A DNA stretch of 7,669 nucleotides from Planctomycetota bacterium (GTDB lineage: Bacteria; Planctomycetota; SZUA-567; H5-PLA8; CALKMO01), in assembly GCA_026417845.1 (NCBI GenBank), contig JAOACM010000201.1:1-7669 (forward strand), in the 5' to 3' direction. The translations under genes were made by a program, and so were the position numbers. Of this stretch, positions 1 to 6,032 are shown one piece after another. Positions within the stretch are counted from its first letter, which is position 1. The number at the start of each line of letters is the position of its first letter. A model generated the notes under the pieces. The model ran no database searches, was not told the DNA's origin, and was given only the letters and a program-made list of their open reading frames with translations.

Positions 1-2160
1 CCCGGATACATGTCGCCTGAGCAGGCTTCCGAAGCCAGGTCCGCGCGCAAGCCGGCCGACGTGTTCAGCCTGGGTGCCACGCTGTACGCGCTTTTTGCGG
101 GGCGGGCGCCTTTCGCGGGCAGCTCGCTGGTGGCGGTATTGGACGCGACGCGGCACAGGCCGCACGAGCCGATACGGAAGCTGCGGCCGGACGTGTCGGA
201 GGTAACGGAGAGGCTGCTGGACATATGCCTGTCGAAGGAACCCGCGTCGCGCTATCCGGACGCATCCGCCCTGCTGGAGGCGCTGAAGATATGCCGCGCC
301 TCCGTGGGACGTCCGGCGGCGGAGGCGGAGACGCTGCTGCGGGTCAGCGCCCTGGCGAAAGCGGCTGAAGTCGGCGCGCCCGTCGAGACGCCCGCTCCGC
401 CGGGTGCGCCGCCCGGTCCCCCGCCGGAGGAGGGCTGCGCCCGACCTCCGCGTCGGGCGGCAGCGCCCGACTCCCATGTCGGGCGCGATGCGTCCGGGAT
501 GGAACCAGGACGCCACCCTGCAGCGCCCGGCCTCAGCGCCGGGCGCGAAGCGGATGCCGCCGGGCATCCGCGCGGAGAAGGACGTCCGTGGCGGCGTTGG
601 CTTATTCTTGCGGCCGGGCTGGGGCTGATCGCGCTTCCAGCCGCCGCCGCGGCGGCCATGTACCTGATCGGGTTCACGCTGGGGCTTTCGGAGCTTGCCG
701 TCATGTCCGTTCCGGCGCTGGCCGGTCTGGCCGCGATTATGGCATGGGCGATCCTGAGCGGGCGGCGCGTTGCGGCGGCGGCGTTCGCGTGCATTCTGCT
801 TGCGGCAGCCGGGAGCGCCGGCTGGTATTTCCTCGCCGGTCCCGGCGCGGCTGCGATATTTGGCCCGCCAAGGAGCAGGATGGCGGATGAAGCCGCCGAG
901 GCGGAGGCCGACGCGAAGGCATGGGCGGCGGCAGAGCGGGCGTTGGAGGAGGCCGGCGGGGATCTGGTCCAGCGGCGGGCGGCGCTGGAGGCGTACCTTG
1001 CGGCGCGGCCGGTCGGGGCGCGGGCCGCCGACGCGCGGGCGATGCTGGCCGCGGCGAGGAAGATAGAGGAGGCGTGCGCCGCGTTGACCGCGGCGATCCC
1101 CGTGGCGCTCGAGGCGAAGAGGAACGGCGAGTGGCGTCAGGTCCTGGACGCGCTCGAAGGCCCTCTGGCGGCGATGGGAGAATACCGCCATCCGGCGCGG
1201 CCTGCGGCGGAGGCGCTTGCGCGGCAGGCGCGGGAGGAGCTGAAGAAGCGGAAGGACTTCGCGGACAGGCTGCGCGAGGCGCAGGAGCTTCTGGCGGCCG
1301 AATCCTTCGAGGAGGCGAAGGCGGCCTTCGTGGCGGCGTCAGCCGTCTGGCCCGACGCGCCGCCCGCCGAGGCGAAGAAGGTTGCCGACGGGATAAGGGC
1401 GGCGCAATCCGGCGCGATGGAGAAGCGCTATCGCGCGGCAATGGACGCCGGGAGGGCGGCGCTCGCGGCCGAACGGTGGGCGGATGCCGAGGGCCGGTTC
1501 GCGAAGGCGCTGGAGGAGAAGCCGGGGGACGAGGCGGCCGCGCGGGGGCTGGCCGGGGCGAAGGCGGGGGCGGAGAAGGAACGCCTGGCGGAGGCTGGGC
1601 GGCGGGCAAAGCAACTTGAAGACGAAACTTCCGATCCGCCGAACATCAACAGAATTATGCTTGTATCAGGAACTCTTAATGGCATCCGGATAGACCCATC
1701 ATCTCCGGTTATCAGAGTATCAGCTGGCACACGTATTACCGGTTCGATTTTAGTAAGGGTGCTTAATCGAATGCCACCCGCCGCCATAGCTCCTGTAGCC
1801 GCAACCCCCACTTGGGGTAATCCGCAAACGAATTACTGGAGGGTAAGTCCGCACGTTAGCATAGGAGAGACGATGCAGACCGTCAAAGTTGATCTCGCCG
1901 CCCCTGAGAATACCGGAACGTACTACATCGCCGTTGCTATGGCCGGAACCTACAACATCGAACAGATACTGTCTGGCACACATCCCGCATGGGAAGCTGA
2001 CTGGAAGCGAGGCAACAAGGTAGCTCTTCAACCACACGAAGTGTTCGAGAGGGCGATAAGGCGCGGCTGGGTATATTTCGACTGGCACAGTCCCGAGGGA
2101 GCTAAGAGAGGCACCCTAGCTCTTACAGCCGTCCGAATAGAGGTAGAAGCAAGGAATTAA
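1..2160 (+). CDS. Membrane-anchored eukaryotic-type Ser/Thr protein kinase, 3' part (5' end outside window)
   Basis: The frame is open from base 1 and begins with PGYMSPEQ, the activation-segment end/APE region (subdomain VIII) of a Hanks-type kinase. The N-lobe and catalytic loop therefore lie upstream, and the ATG at 10 is not a real start. Counting from that Met, DVFSLG (17-22) is subdomain IX, and the Arg of the RYP triplet (81) before a leucine-rich helix is subdomain XI. A Pro/Ala/Gly linker (about 100-193) leads to three hydrophobic segments (about 197-222, 229-249, 254-276). An odd number of crossings would place the rest outside the cytoplasm. Residues 290-540 are Ala/Glu/Lys/Arg-rich and probably helical, coiled-coil or TPR-like. 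Residues 541-716 look beta-rich, I do not recognise the family, and the codon use there is distinctly AT-richer. The gene ends at TAA, and the frame continues open into the FGE-domain gene. Its target is unknown. Confidence 0.88.
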   Translation, partial: PGYMSPEQASEARSARKPADVFSLGATLYALFAGRAPFAGSSLVAVLDATRHRPHEPIRKLRPDVSEVTERLLDICLSKEPASRYPDASALLEALKICRASVGRPAAEAETLLRVSALAKAAEVGAPVETPAPPGAPPGPPPEEGCARPPRRAAAPDSHVGRDASGMEPGRHPAAPGLSAGREADAAGHPRGEGRPWRRWLILAAGLGLIALPAAAAAAMYLIGFTLGLSELAVMSVPALAGLAAIMAWAILSGRRVAAAAFACILLAAAGSAGWYFLAGPGAAAIFGPPRSRMADEAAEAEADAKAWAAAERALEEAGGDLVQRRAALEAYLAARPVGARAADARAMLAAARKIEEACAALTAAIPVALEAKRNGEWRQVLDALEGPLAAMGEYRHPARPAAEALARQAREELKKRKDFADRLREAQELLAAESFEEAKAAFVAASAVWPDAPPAEAKKVADGIRAAQSGAMEKRYRAAMDAGRAALAAERWADAEGRFAKALEEKPGDEAAARGLAGAKAGAEKERLAEAGRRAKQLEDETSDPPNINRIMLVSGTLNGIRIDPSSPVIRVSAGTRITGSILVRVLNRMPPAAIAPVAATPTWGNPQTNYWRVSPHVSIGETMQTVKVDLAAPENTGTYYIAVAMAGTYNIEQILSGTHPAWEADWKRGNKVALQPHEVFERAIRRGWVYFDWHSPEGAKRGTLALTAVRIEVEARN
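438..571. repeat. Cluster of short GC-rich inverted repeats inside the kinase linker
   Basis: Three related hairpins lie close together: CGCCCGAC/GTCGGGCG (438-445/452-459, loop 6), the same arms extended to 9 bp (463-471/478-486, loop 6), and a GC-variant with 9-bp arms (523-531/538-546, loop 6). Units 2 and 3 are preceded by GCAG. A further 9-bp hairpin lies at 550-558/563-571, and a weaker 6-bp one at 490-495/508-513. Units 1 and 2 are 26 nt apart, so they are read in different frames. The repetition is therefore a property of the DNA, not of the protein. Related sequence occurs at 3101-3146. The arrangement resembles REP-type elements, but no named family is recognised. Confidence 0.75.
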
Positions 2161-2187
2161 CCTAACGACTCCCAACTTATCCCGGCC

Positions 2188-3012
2188 TTGGGCGACGGTG
2201 TGAAGCTGGAACTCGTGCTGATACCGGCAGGGAAGTTCACAATGGGAAGTCCCGAGGGCGAGAAGGACCGTGATAACGACGAGACGGAGCACGAGGTGAC
2301 GATAACGAGGCATTTTTATATGGGGAAGTATGAAGTGACCGTGGCGCAGTTCGAGCAGTTCGTGACAGCTACGGGGTACAAGACGGATGCGGACAAGGCA
2401 GGTTGGGCCTATGTCTGGACTGGCAAAGCGTGGGGAAAGGTGCCCGACGCGAAATGGCGTAAGCCTGGCTTCAAACAGGGGGCGGATCATCCTGTATGCG
2501 CAGTCAGTTGGAACGACGCGAAAGCGTTCTGCGAATGGCTCGCCAGGAAGACGGGAAGGTCGGTGCGATTGCCCACGGAATCGGAATGGGAGTATGCGGC
2601 GCGCGCGGGAACGCGCACGGCATATCCTTGGGGGGACTGCCCGGACGCCGGCAAGGGTTGGGAAAACGTGGCTGACCAATCTTTTAAGCGGAGGTTTACG
2701 GGTTGGAGGACGTTCAGTTGGGATGATGGATACGTGTTCACAGCGCCGGCAGGCAAGTTCAAGGCGAATGGCTTCGGACTGCATGACACGGTGGGGAACG
2801 TGGGGGAATGGTGCGAGGACTGGTACGGGGAATATCCCAAGGAGGCCGTCGTTGACCCACAAGGTGCTGCACAAGGCGTCTCCCGTGTTCTTCGGGGCGG
2901 CTCGTGGTTCAACTACCCGAGGGCCTGCCGTTCCGCGAATCGGAACCGGAGCGGACCTGGTGACCGCTACGACATCTTCGGGTTTCGGGTAGTGGTTGTT
3001 GTTTCGCGCTGA
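2188..3012 (+). CDS. FGE-sulfatase / SUMF1-fold domain protein (formylglycine-generating-enzyme family, probably non-canonical)
   Basis: This 274-residue protein covers a nearly complete FGE-sulfatase domain. Family motifs are IPAGKFTMGSP (12-22), YEVTVAQF (48-55), HPVCAVSWNDAKAFCEWL (101-118), RLPTESEWEYAARAG (127-141), YPWGD (146-150), GNVGEWCEDW (203-212), RGGSW (236-240) and a terminal GFRVV. True formylglycine-generating enzymes have a copper-binding Cys-x4-Cys just after GGSW. Here the first position is Asn242 and only Cys247 remains, so sulfatase activation is unlikely. Many bacterial SUMF1-fold domains have other or unknown roles, and the chlamydial kinase Pkn1 carries such a domain at its C-terminus. 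The TTG start at 2188 is a guess: there is no Shine-Dalgarno at proper distance, GTG 2200 is an alternative, and ATG 2242 falls inside a conserved motif. It follows the kinase stop in the same frame after 27 nt. No signal peptide is visible. Fold assignment is firm; function and start are not. Confidence 0.85.
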   Translation: MGDGVKLELVLIPAGKFTMGSPEGEKDRDNDETEHEVTITRHFYMGKYEVTVAQFEQFVTATGYKTDADKAGWAYVWTGKAWGKVPDAKWRKPGFKQGADHPVCAVSWNDAKAFCEWLARKTGRSVRLPTESEWEYAARAGTRTAYPWGDCPDAGKGWENVADQSFKRRFTGWRTFSWDDGYVFTAPAGKFKANGFGLHDTVGNVGEWCEDWYGEYPKEAVVDPQGAAQGVSRVLRGGSWFNYPRACRSANRNRSGPGDRYDIFGFRVVVVVSR

Positions 3013-3068
3013 GACCGGGCCGTTTAGTCCTTTAGTTCTTTGCACTTTTGTCCTTTTGCGGGGGGATT

Positions 3069-3093
3069 GAAAGGGGGGCGGAGCCCCCCTTTC
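3069..3093. terminator. Perfect 11-bp GC-rich hairpin between convergent genes (possible bidirectional terminator)
   Basis: GAAAGGGGGGC (3069-3079) pairs perfectly with GCCCCCCTTTC (3083-3093) around a 3-nt GGA loop. It lies between the FGE gene ending at 3012 and the minus-strand gene ending at 3216, where a shared terminator is expected. No clear U-tract follows the stem on either strand beyond the TTT in the arm itself; the T-rich stretch (about 3024-3058) precedes it on the plus strand. A classical intrinsic terminator is therefore only moderately supported, and it could instead be an RNA-stabilising or repeat-derived hairpin. Confidence 0.45.
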
Positions 3094-3100
3094 CGCGCCG

Positions 3101-3146
3101 GCAGCGCCCGACCTTAAGCCTAGGGCGGCAGCACCCGACCTCCGCG
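3101..3146. repeat. Intergenic relatives of the kinase-linker repeat
   Basis: GCAGCGCCCGACC (3101-3113) and GGCAGCACCCGACCTCCGCG (about 3127-3146) match the left arms and loop of the units at 438-486 in the kinase gene. The spacing between them is similar, about 27 nt. The first unit keeps only part of the right arm (GGGCG at 3123-3127), and the second has lost its right arm, so these copies look degenerate. They lie directly beside the 11-bp hairpin. Confidence 0.6.
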
Positions 3147-3215
3147 CCGCTCAGGGCCGGGGCTGCTTCCATTCCTGTTCGGGGTTTCTGGAAATGCTCT
3201 TCGCGTCTTTGGATG

Positions 3216-3716
3216 TTACTTCGAGCCCCCGGGCGCGTCCTTCGCCGGCTCCTTCGGGACATCCGGGGACTTCTCTTCCGCCTTCGCCTTTCCCCCGGGT
3301 TCCTTCGCGTCTTTCGATGTCTCTTTCGCGTCCCCGGTCTCCTTCTTGGCTTCTTTCGACTCTTCCTTTCCGGGCGTTTCCTTAGGGGCTTCCTTCGGCG
3401 GCGGTTCCGGCAGCGGCGCTCTTATGACCGGCGCCTCCGCCACCTTCTTCGCCGCTACGAAATAATCCTCGCCCTTCTTTTCGACCACGCCCGTCACCAC
3501 GACCTTTCTGCCGAGCATCTCGTTGCAGATCTTCGCGACATCGCCGGATGCCTCGACGAAATACAGGTCCTTCAGTGCATCTCTTATCTGGCAGCAGGCA
3601 CCTTCCTTCGTCGTCTTCTCGAGGACTCCCGTTATCCTTTCCTCCGCGGCCCTGGAAAGTCCCGTCTGCAGAACCGCCATTGCCAGAAACGACGCTGCCG
3701 GCAATCCGATCCTCAT
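3216..3716 (-). CDS. Small exported protein with probable OB-like domain and charged Pro/Lys/Glu tail
   Basis: The product has 166 residues from ATG at 3716. That start is favoured over an upstream in-frame TTG (3734) because AGGAGG lies 6 nt before it and a signal peptide begins directly there. The N-terminus is a Sec signal (MRIG, hydrophobic core about 5-20, AxA-like site near SRAA, 21-24), so the protein is probably periplasmic. Residues 25-93 carry two similar beta-type stretches, ITGVLEKT and VVVTGVVEKKGEDYFVAAKKV, with a CC pair at 41-42 and Cys64. This layout resembles small bacterial OB-fold (tRNA_anti-like) domains, an inference from pattern only. Residues about 100-166 are a low-complexity Pro/Lys/Glu tail with ETxxDAKE-like repeats, probably disordered. 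The gene is divergent from the hydrogenase-sensor operon and convergent with the FGE gene. Function is unknown. Confidence 0.78.
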   Translation of the reverse strand: MRIGLPAASFLAMAVLQTGLSRAAEERITGVLEKTTKEGACCQIRDALKDLYFVEASGDVAKICNEMLGRKVVVTGVVEKKGEDYFVAAKKVAEAPVIRAPLPEPPPKEAPKETPGKEESKEAKKETGDAKETSKDAKEPGGKAKAEEKSPDVPKEPAKDAPGGSK

Positions 3717-3722
3717 GGCCAC

Positions 3723-3728
3723 CCTCCT
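3723..3728 (-). promoter_or_regulatory. Strong Shine-Dalgarno fixing the start of the exported protein
   Basis: CCTCCT on the plus strand reads AGGAGG on the minus strand, 6 nt upstream of the ATG at 3716. It decides the start against the TTG at 3734. Confidence 0.85.
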
Positions 3729-3787
3729 GTCCAAACGACCGTCCGCCGAGATCAGTCCCCCGATTCCCTTTATAAAGCAGGACGATC

Positions 3788-3815
3788 AATATACCATTTC
3801 CTTCAAAGCCGGCAA
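3788..3815 (-). promoter_or_regulatory. Candidate extended -10 promoter for the minus-strand exported-protein gene
   Basis: Read on the minus strand, TGG-TATATT (3796 down to 3788) gives a TGn extended -10. TTGCCG (3815-3810) is a weak -35 at 16 nt spacing. A start near 3780 would leave a 5' leader of about 65 nt before the ATG. The site lies in the only AT-rich patch of the divergent region. No equally good plus-strand promoter for the operon was seen; TATAAA at 3771-3776 lacks a matching -35. Confidence 0.4.
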
Positions 3816-3859
3816 TGCGTGCCGCGGGGCGGACCGGCCGCGCGTCACGCCGGATATTC

Positions 3860-3864
3860 GGAGG
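3860..3864 (+). promoter_or_regulatory. Shine-Dalgarno of the [2Fe-2S] protein gene
   Basis: GGAGG stands 8 nt before the ATG at 3873. It fixes the start even though the frame is open much further upstream, across the opposite-strand gene. Confidence 0.8.
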
Positions 3865-3872
3865 CCGGGCCG

Positions 3873-4298
3873 ATGATTACCATAACTGTCTGCGTGGGAA
3901 GCTCCTGCCACATACGCGGCGCCAGAGATATCATACGCCGGTACGCGGAGATAATCGAACGGGAGAAACTGGGAGGGCTGGTGGAGCTCAAAGGGTCCTT
4001 CTGCATGGACCGCTGCACGGAGGAGGGCGTAAACGTGCGCATCGGGGAGGAGTTTTTCAGCATGCCCGACGCGGACTGCGCCGAACGCATATTCAGGGAG
4101 AAGGTTGCCGCCGCGCTGGGCGACTCGGGAGAGGGACCGGCGCGTGGGGAAGCCGGGAGGGCCGGCGGGATGGCCGGCGGAGCTGGCGCGTCTGCCGCGG
4201 AGGGAACGCCGGAAGGAAGAGAAGAGGCGGAAGGCGAAGACGGCGGCGGCAAGGTCCGGGACGTGGAGGAAAGACCGGGAGGAAAGTCCGGCGCCTGA
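3873..4298 (+). CDS. Thioredoxin-like [2Fe-2S] ferredoxin (NuoE/HydC-type), first gene of the hydrogenase-sensor operon
   Basis: The product has 141 residues. Residues 1-82 match the thioredoxin-fold [2Fe-2S] family found in NuoE and in small subunits of multimeric [FeFe] hydrogenases. A beta strand (MITITVCVGSSC) carries Cys7 and Cys12 (C-x4-C), then comes a helix (17-33), then GSFCMDRC with Cys44 and Cys48 (C-x3-C), followed by the usual GVNVRIGEEFF strand. All four expected cluster ligands are present. The rest (about 84-141) is a Gly/Ala/Glu-rich low-complexity tail not expected in the family, probably disordered. The gene lies 42 nt upstream of the HydS-like gene on the same strand, so it is probably its cytoplasmic electron-transfer partner. 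The fold call is strong; the partner role is inferred from operon order. Confidence 0.88.
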   Translation: MITITVCVGSSCHIRGARDIIRRYAEIIEREKLGGLVELKGSFCMDRCTEEGVNVRIGEEFFSMPDADCAERIFREKVAAALGDSGEGPARGEAGRAGGMAGGAGASAAEGTPEGREEAEGEDGGGKVRDVEERPGGKSGA

Positions 4299-4327
4299 TC
4301 TTCGCGCCGCCGGCCGGTCGCCGCGAC

Positions 4328-4332
4328 GGGAG
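4328..4332 (+). promoter_or_regulatory. Shine-Dalgarno supporting the GTG start of the HydS-like gene
   Basis: GGGAG lies 8 nt before GTG 4341. The start is also supported because the ferredoxin motif begins at residue 9, as usual when this domain is N-terminal. Confidence 0.7.
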
Positions 4333-4340
4333 ATATCCGC

Positions 4341-6032
4341 GTGATTCGAGTCACGGCCAAGGACTGCCGGGATTGCTACAAGTGCCTGAGGGCCTGCCCG
4401 CTCAAGGCGGTGCGCATCCGCGAGGGGCACGCGGAGGTGGCGCAGGACCGGTGCGTGTACGACGGCCGATGCATACCGGTATGTCCCCAGGGCGCCATGT
4501 ACGCCCGCGAGTCCGTGGAACCGGTCAGGGGGATACTGTCGGCGGGAGGCGAAATCGCGGCGAGCGTATCGCCGATCGCCGCGCTGGCCTTCGGAGGCGC
4601 CGGGGGGATGGCCGGACTGGAACGGATGCTGCGCGGGATGGGATTCGGCAGGGTCGAACCGTCCTCGAAAGCCGGACCTTTCCTCGCCGGGGCTTATACG
4701 GATCTTTTGCGGCGGATGCCGAAGCCGATTATAGCGAGCCATTGCCCGGCGGTGGTGCTCCTCGTCGAAAAGCACTTCCCGCATCTGATCCAGCGCCTGG
4801 CGCCGCTGGCGTCGGTATCGGTCGTCCACGCGAGGATGCTGCGCGCCTCGGGCGGCGTGCATACGCGCGTGGTGCGGATCGGTCCGTGCCTGGCGGAAAA
4901 GGCCGAGTCGGAAGGCAAGGAAAGCGACAGGCCGGAAGGGGCTCCCGACGCCGTCGTTACGATCGGCGATCTCAGGAAATGGCTCGCGGGCGAAGCCGGG
5001 CGGCTGGAGGATGGAACCTCGGGGGCCGCGGGCCCGGCCGGGAGCGTCCGACTCGAGGGCACAGTCAGGCTGGACCTTGTCGGCGGGCTTACCGAGCTTC
5101 TGCGCAGGGCCGGCATCCTGGACAGGAGGCGGGCCGTGGTGGCTACCGGTCTGGAGGCGTGCATAAGGCTCCTGTCGTCCTTCGCCGAATTGTCCGATTG
5201 CGATCTTGCAGACCTGATGGCCTGCGACGGCGGCTGCGCCGGCAGCCCGTTCCGCGGCTCCGCGGCGCCGGCTGCCCTTTGCACCACGAGGATGCTGCGC
5301 CTCGAGCCTGAGGATGCCGCCATATCGTCCGCGCCGGCCCCCGCCGATGTATCCCGGATTTTCAGCGACAGGAGTTTCGCGGCGCCGATGCCGGATGCGT
5401 CGGAGCGGGCGAGGCTGATGGCCGAGCATACATCGGGCCTCCACTGCGGCGCGTGCGGCTTCGACAACTGTGCCCAGAAGGCCGCGGCGCTCCATCAGGG
5501 CATGGCCGAGGTCGAGATGTGCATGCCGCTGATGAGACGGAAGGCCGCCCATGCCAGCGCCGTGCTCGAGCACACCCCGAACGGGGTCCTCATGGTGGAC
5601 AGGGATGCCCGCATCCAGTTCGCCAATCCGGCCTTCAGGCGGATGTTCCGGTGCGGAGAAAGCCCCCTTTCCGGCCGCCCGGCGAAGGAGTTTCTGCGTC
5701 TGGAATGCTTCGAGGAGGCCATAGCCTCCGGGAAAGCGGTCTCCTTCAGAACGTGGATATCCGAACACAATCTCGGCGTCAGGGCCGGGATATTCCCCAT
5801 AGCGGGTGGGGACCTGTTCGCCGGCATATTCGTAGACGTCACCGAGGAAGAGGAAGCCCGGCGGACACTCAACGTAGTCAGGGCCCAGACGCTCGAGAGG
5901 GCCAGGCAGGTCATCCACCAGCAGATGAAGACGGCGCAGGAGATCGCCGGGCTCCTCGGCGAAACCACCGCCGAGACGAAGGTCCTGCTGTCGCAGCTGA
6001 GCGACCTGTTCAGGCGAGAGGATCGCCCGTGA
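4341..6032 (+). CDS. hydS: HydS-like putative sensory [FeFe]-hydrogenase (group C type) with PAS domain
   Basis: The product has 563 residues from GTG. Domains in order: a two-site ferredoxin (Cys9/12/15/19; then Cys38, Asp41, Cys44, Cys48); an H-cluster domain with three loop motifs, SHCPA (Cys135), GPCLAEK (Cys183) and MACDGGCAG (Cys295, Cys299); an extra 4Fe-4S domain with HCGACGFDNC (Cys369, 372, 377) and Cys394, as in the RnfB-type FeS family; a PAS domain (about 401-500); and a terminal helix (501-560) containing AQEIAGLLGETTAETK. This layout is that of group C (HydS) [FeFe] hydrogenases, considered sensors of H2 or redox state rather than bulk catalysts. Deviations near the cluster are His134, Gly181 and Glu186. 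No HydE/F/G maturases are in the window. It sits between the [2Fe-2S] gene and an overlapping phosphatase gene, its probable output. It should be cytoplasmic. Family is confident; the sensed signal is inferred. Confidence 0.88.
   Translation: MIRVTAKDCRDCYKCLRACPLKAVRIREGHAEVAQDRCVYDGRCIPVCPQGAMYARESVEPVRGILSAGGEIAASVSPIAALAFGGAGGMAGLERMLRGMGFGRVEPSSKAGPFLAGAYTDLLRRMPKPIIASHCPAVVLLVEKHFPHLIQRLAPLASVSVVHARMLRASGGVHTRVVRIGPCLAEKAESEGKESDRPEGAPDAVVTIGDLRKWLAGEAGRLEDGTSGAAGPAGSVRLEGTVRLDLVGGLTELLRRAGILDRRRAVVATGLEACIRLLSSFAELSDCDLADLMACDGGCAGSPFRGSAAPAALCTTRMLRLEPEDAAISSAPAPADVSRIFSDRSFAAPMPDASERARLMAEHTSGLHCGACGFDNCAQKAAALHQGMAEVEMCMPLMRRKAAHASAVLEHTPNGVLMVDRDARIQFANPAFRRMFRCGESPLSGRPAKEFLRLECFEEAIASGKAVSFRTWISEHNLGVRAGIFPIAGGDLFAGIFVDVTEEEEARRTLNVVRAQTLERARQVIHQQMKTAQEIAGLLGETTAETKVLLSQLSDLFRREDRP
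6016..6022 (+). promoter_or_regulatory. Shine-Dalgarno inside the end of hydS for the phosphatase start
   Basis: GAGAGGA ends 6 nt before GTG 6029. With the GTGA overlap of the hydS stop, it supports translational coupling and selects this start over longer open-frame extensions. Confidence 0.7.

Noticed and set aside
438..546. CRISPR-like array, because of regularly repeated palindromic units
   Set aside because: The units are only 22-24 nt hairpins with unequal spacing (26 and 60 nt), lie inside a coding frame, and have no spacers of uniform length and no cas genes.
737..1609. A 290-codon minus-strand open frame
   Set aside because: The product is almost entirely Pro/Arg/Ser/Ala, the mirror of the Ala/Glu-rich helical region of the kinase gene. 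It has no ribosome binding site or domain.
2158..2160. Reassigned TAA codon explaining the open frame across the kinase/FGE junction
   Set aside because: TAA also ends the exported-protein gene, TGA ends four others, and TAG ends the last gene. All three behave as stops, and no in-frame internal stops occur in the clear genes.
3048..3872. A much longer N-terminus for the [2Fe-2S] protein, since the frame is open from 3048
   Set aside because: The extension is Arg/Leu-rich, lies opposite the exported-protein gene, and the GGAGG at 3860 together with the family start at MITITVC fixes the start at 3873.
3786..5918. A 710-codon minus-strand open frame
   Set aside because: It lies opposite the [2Fe-2S] and HydS-like genes, whose motifs are unmistakable. 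Its protein is Arg/Pro/His/Gly-rich without domains, a by-product of high-GC codon use.
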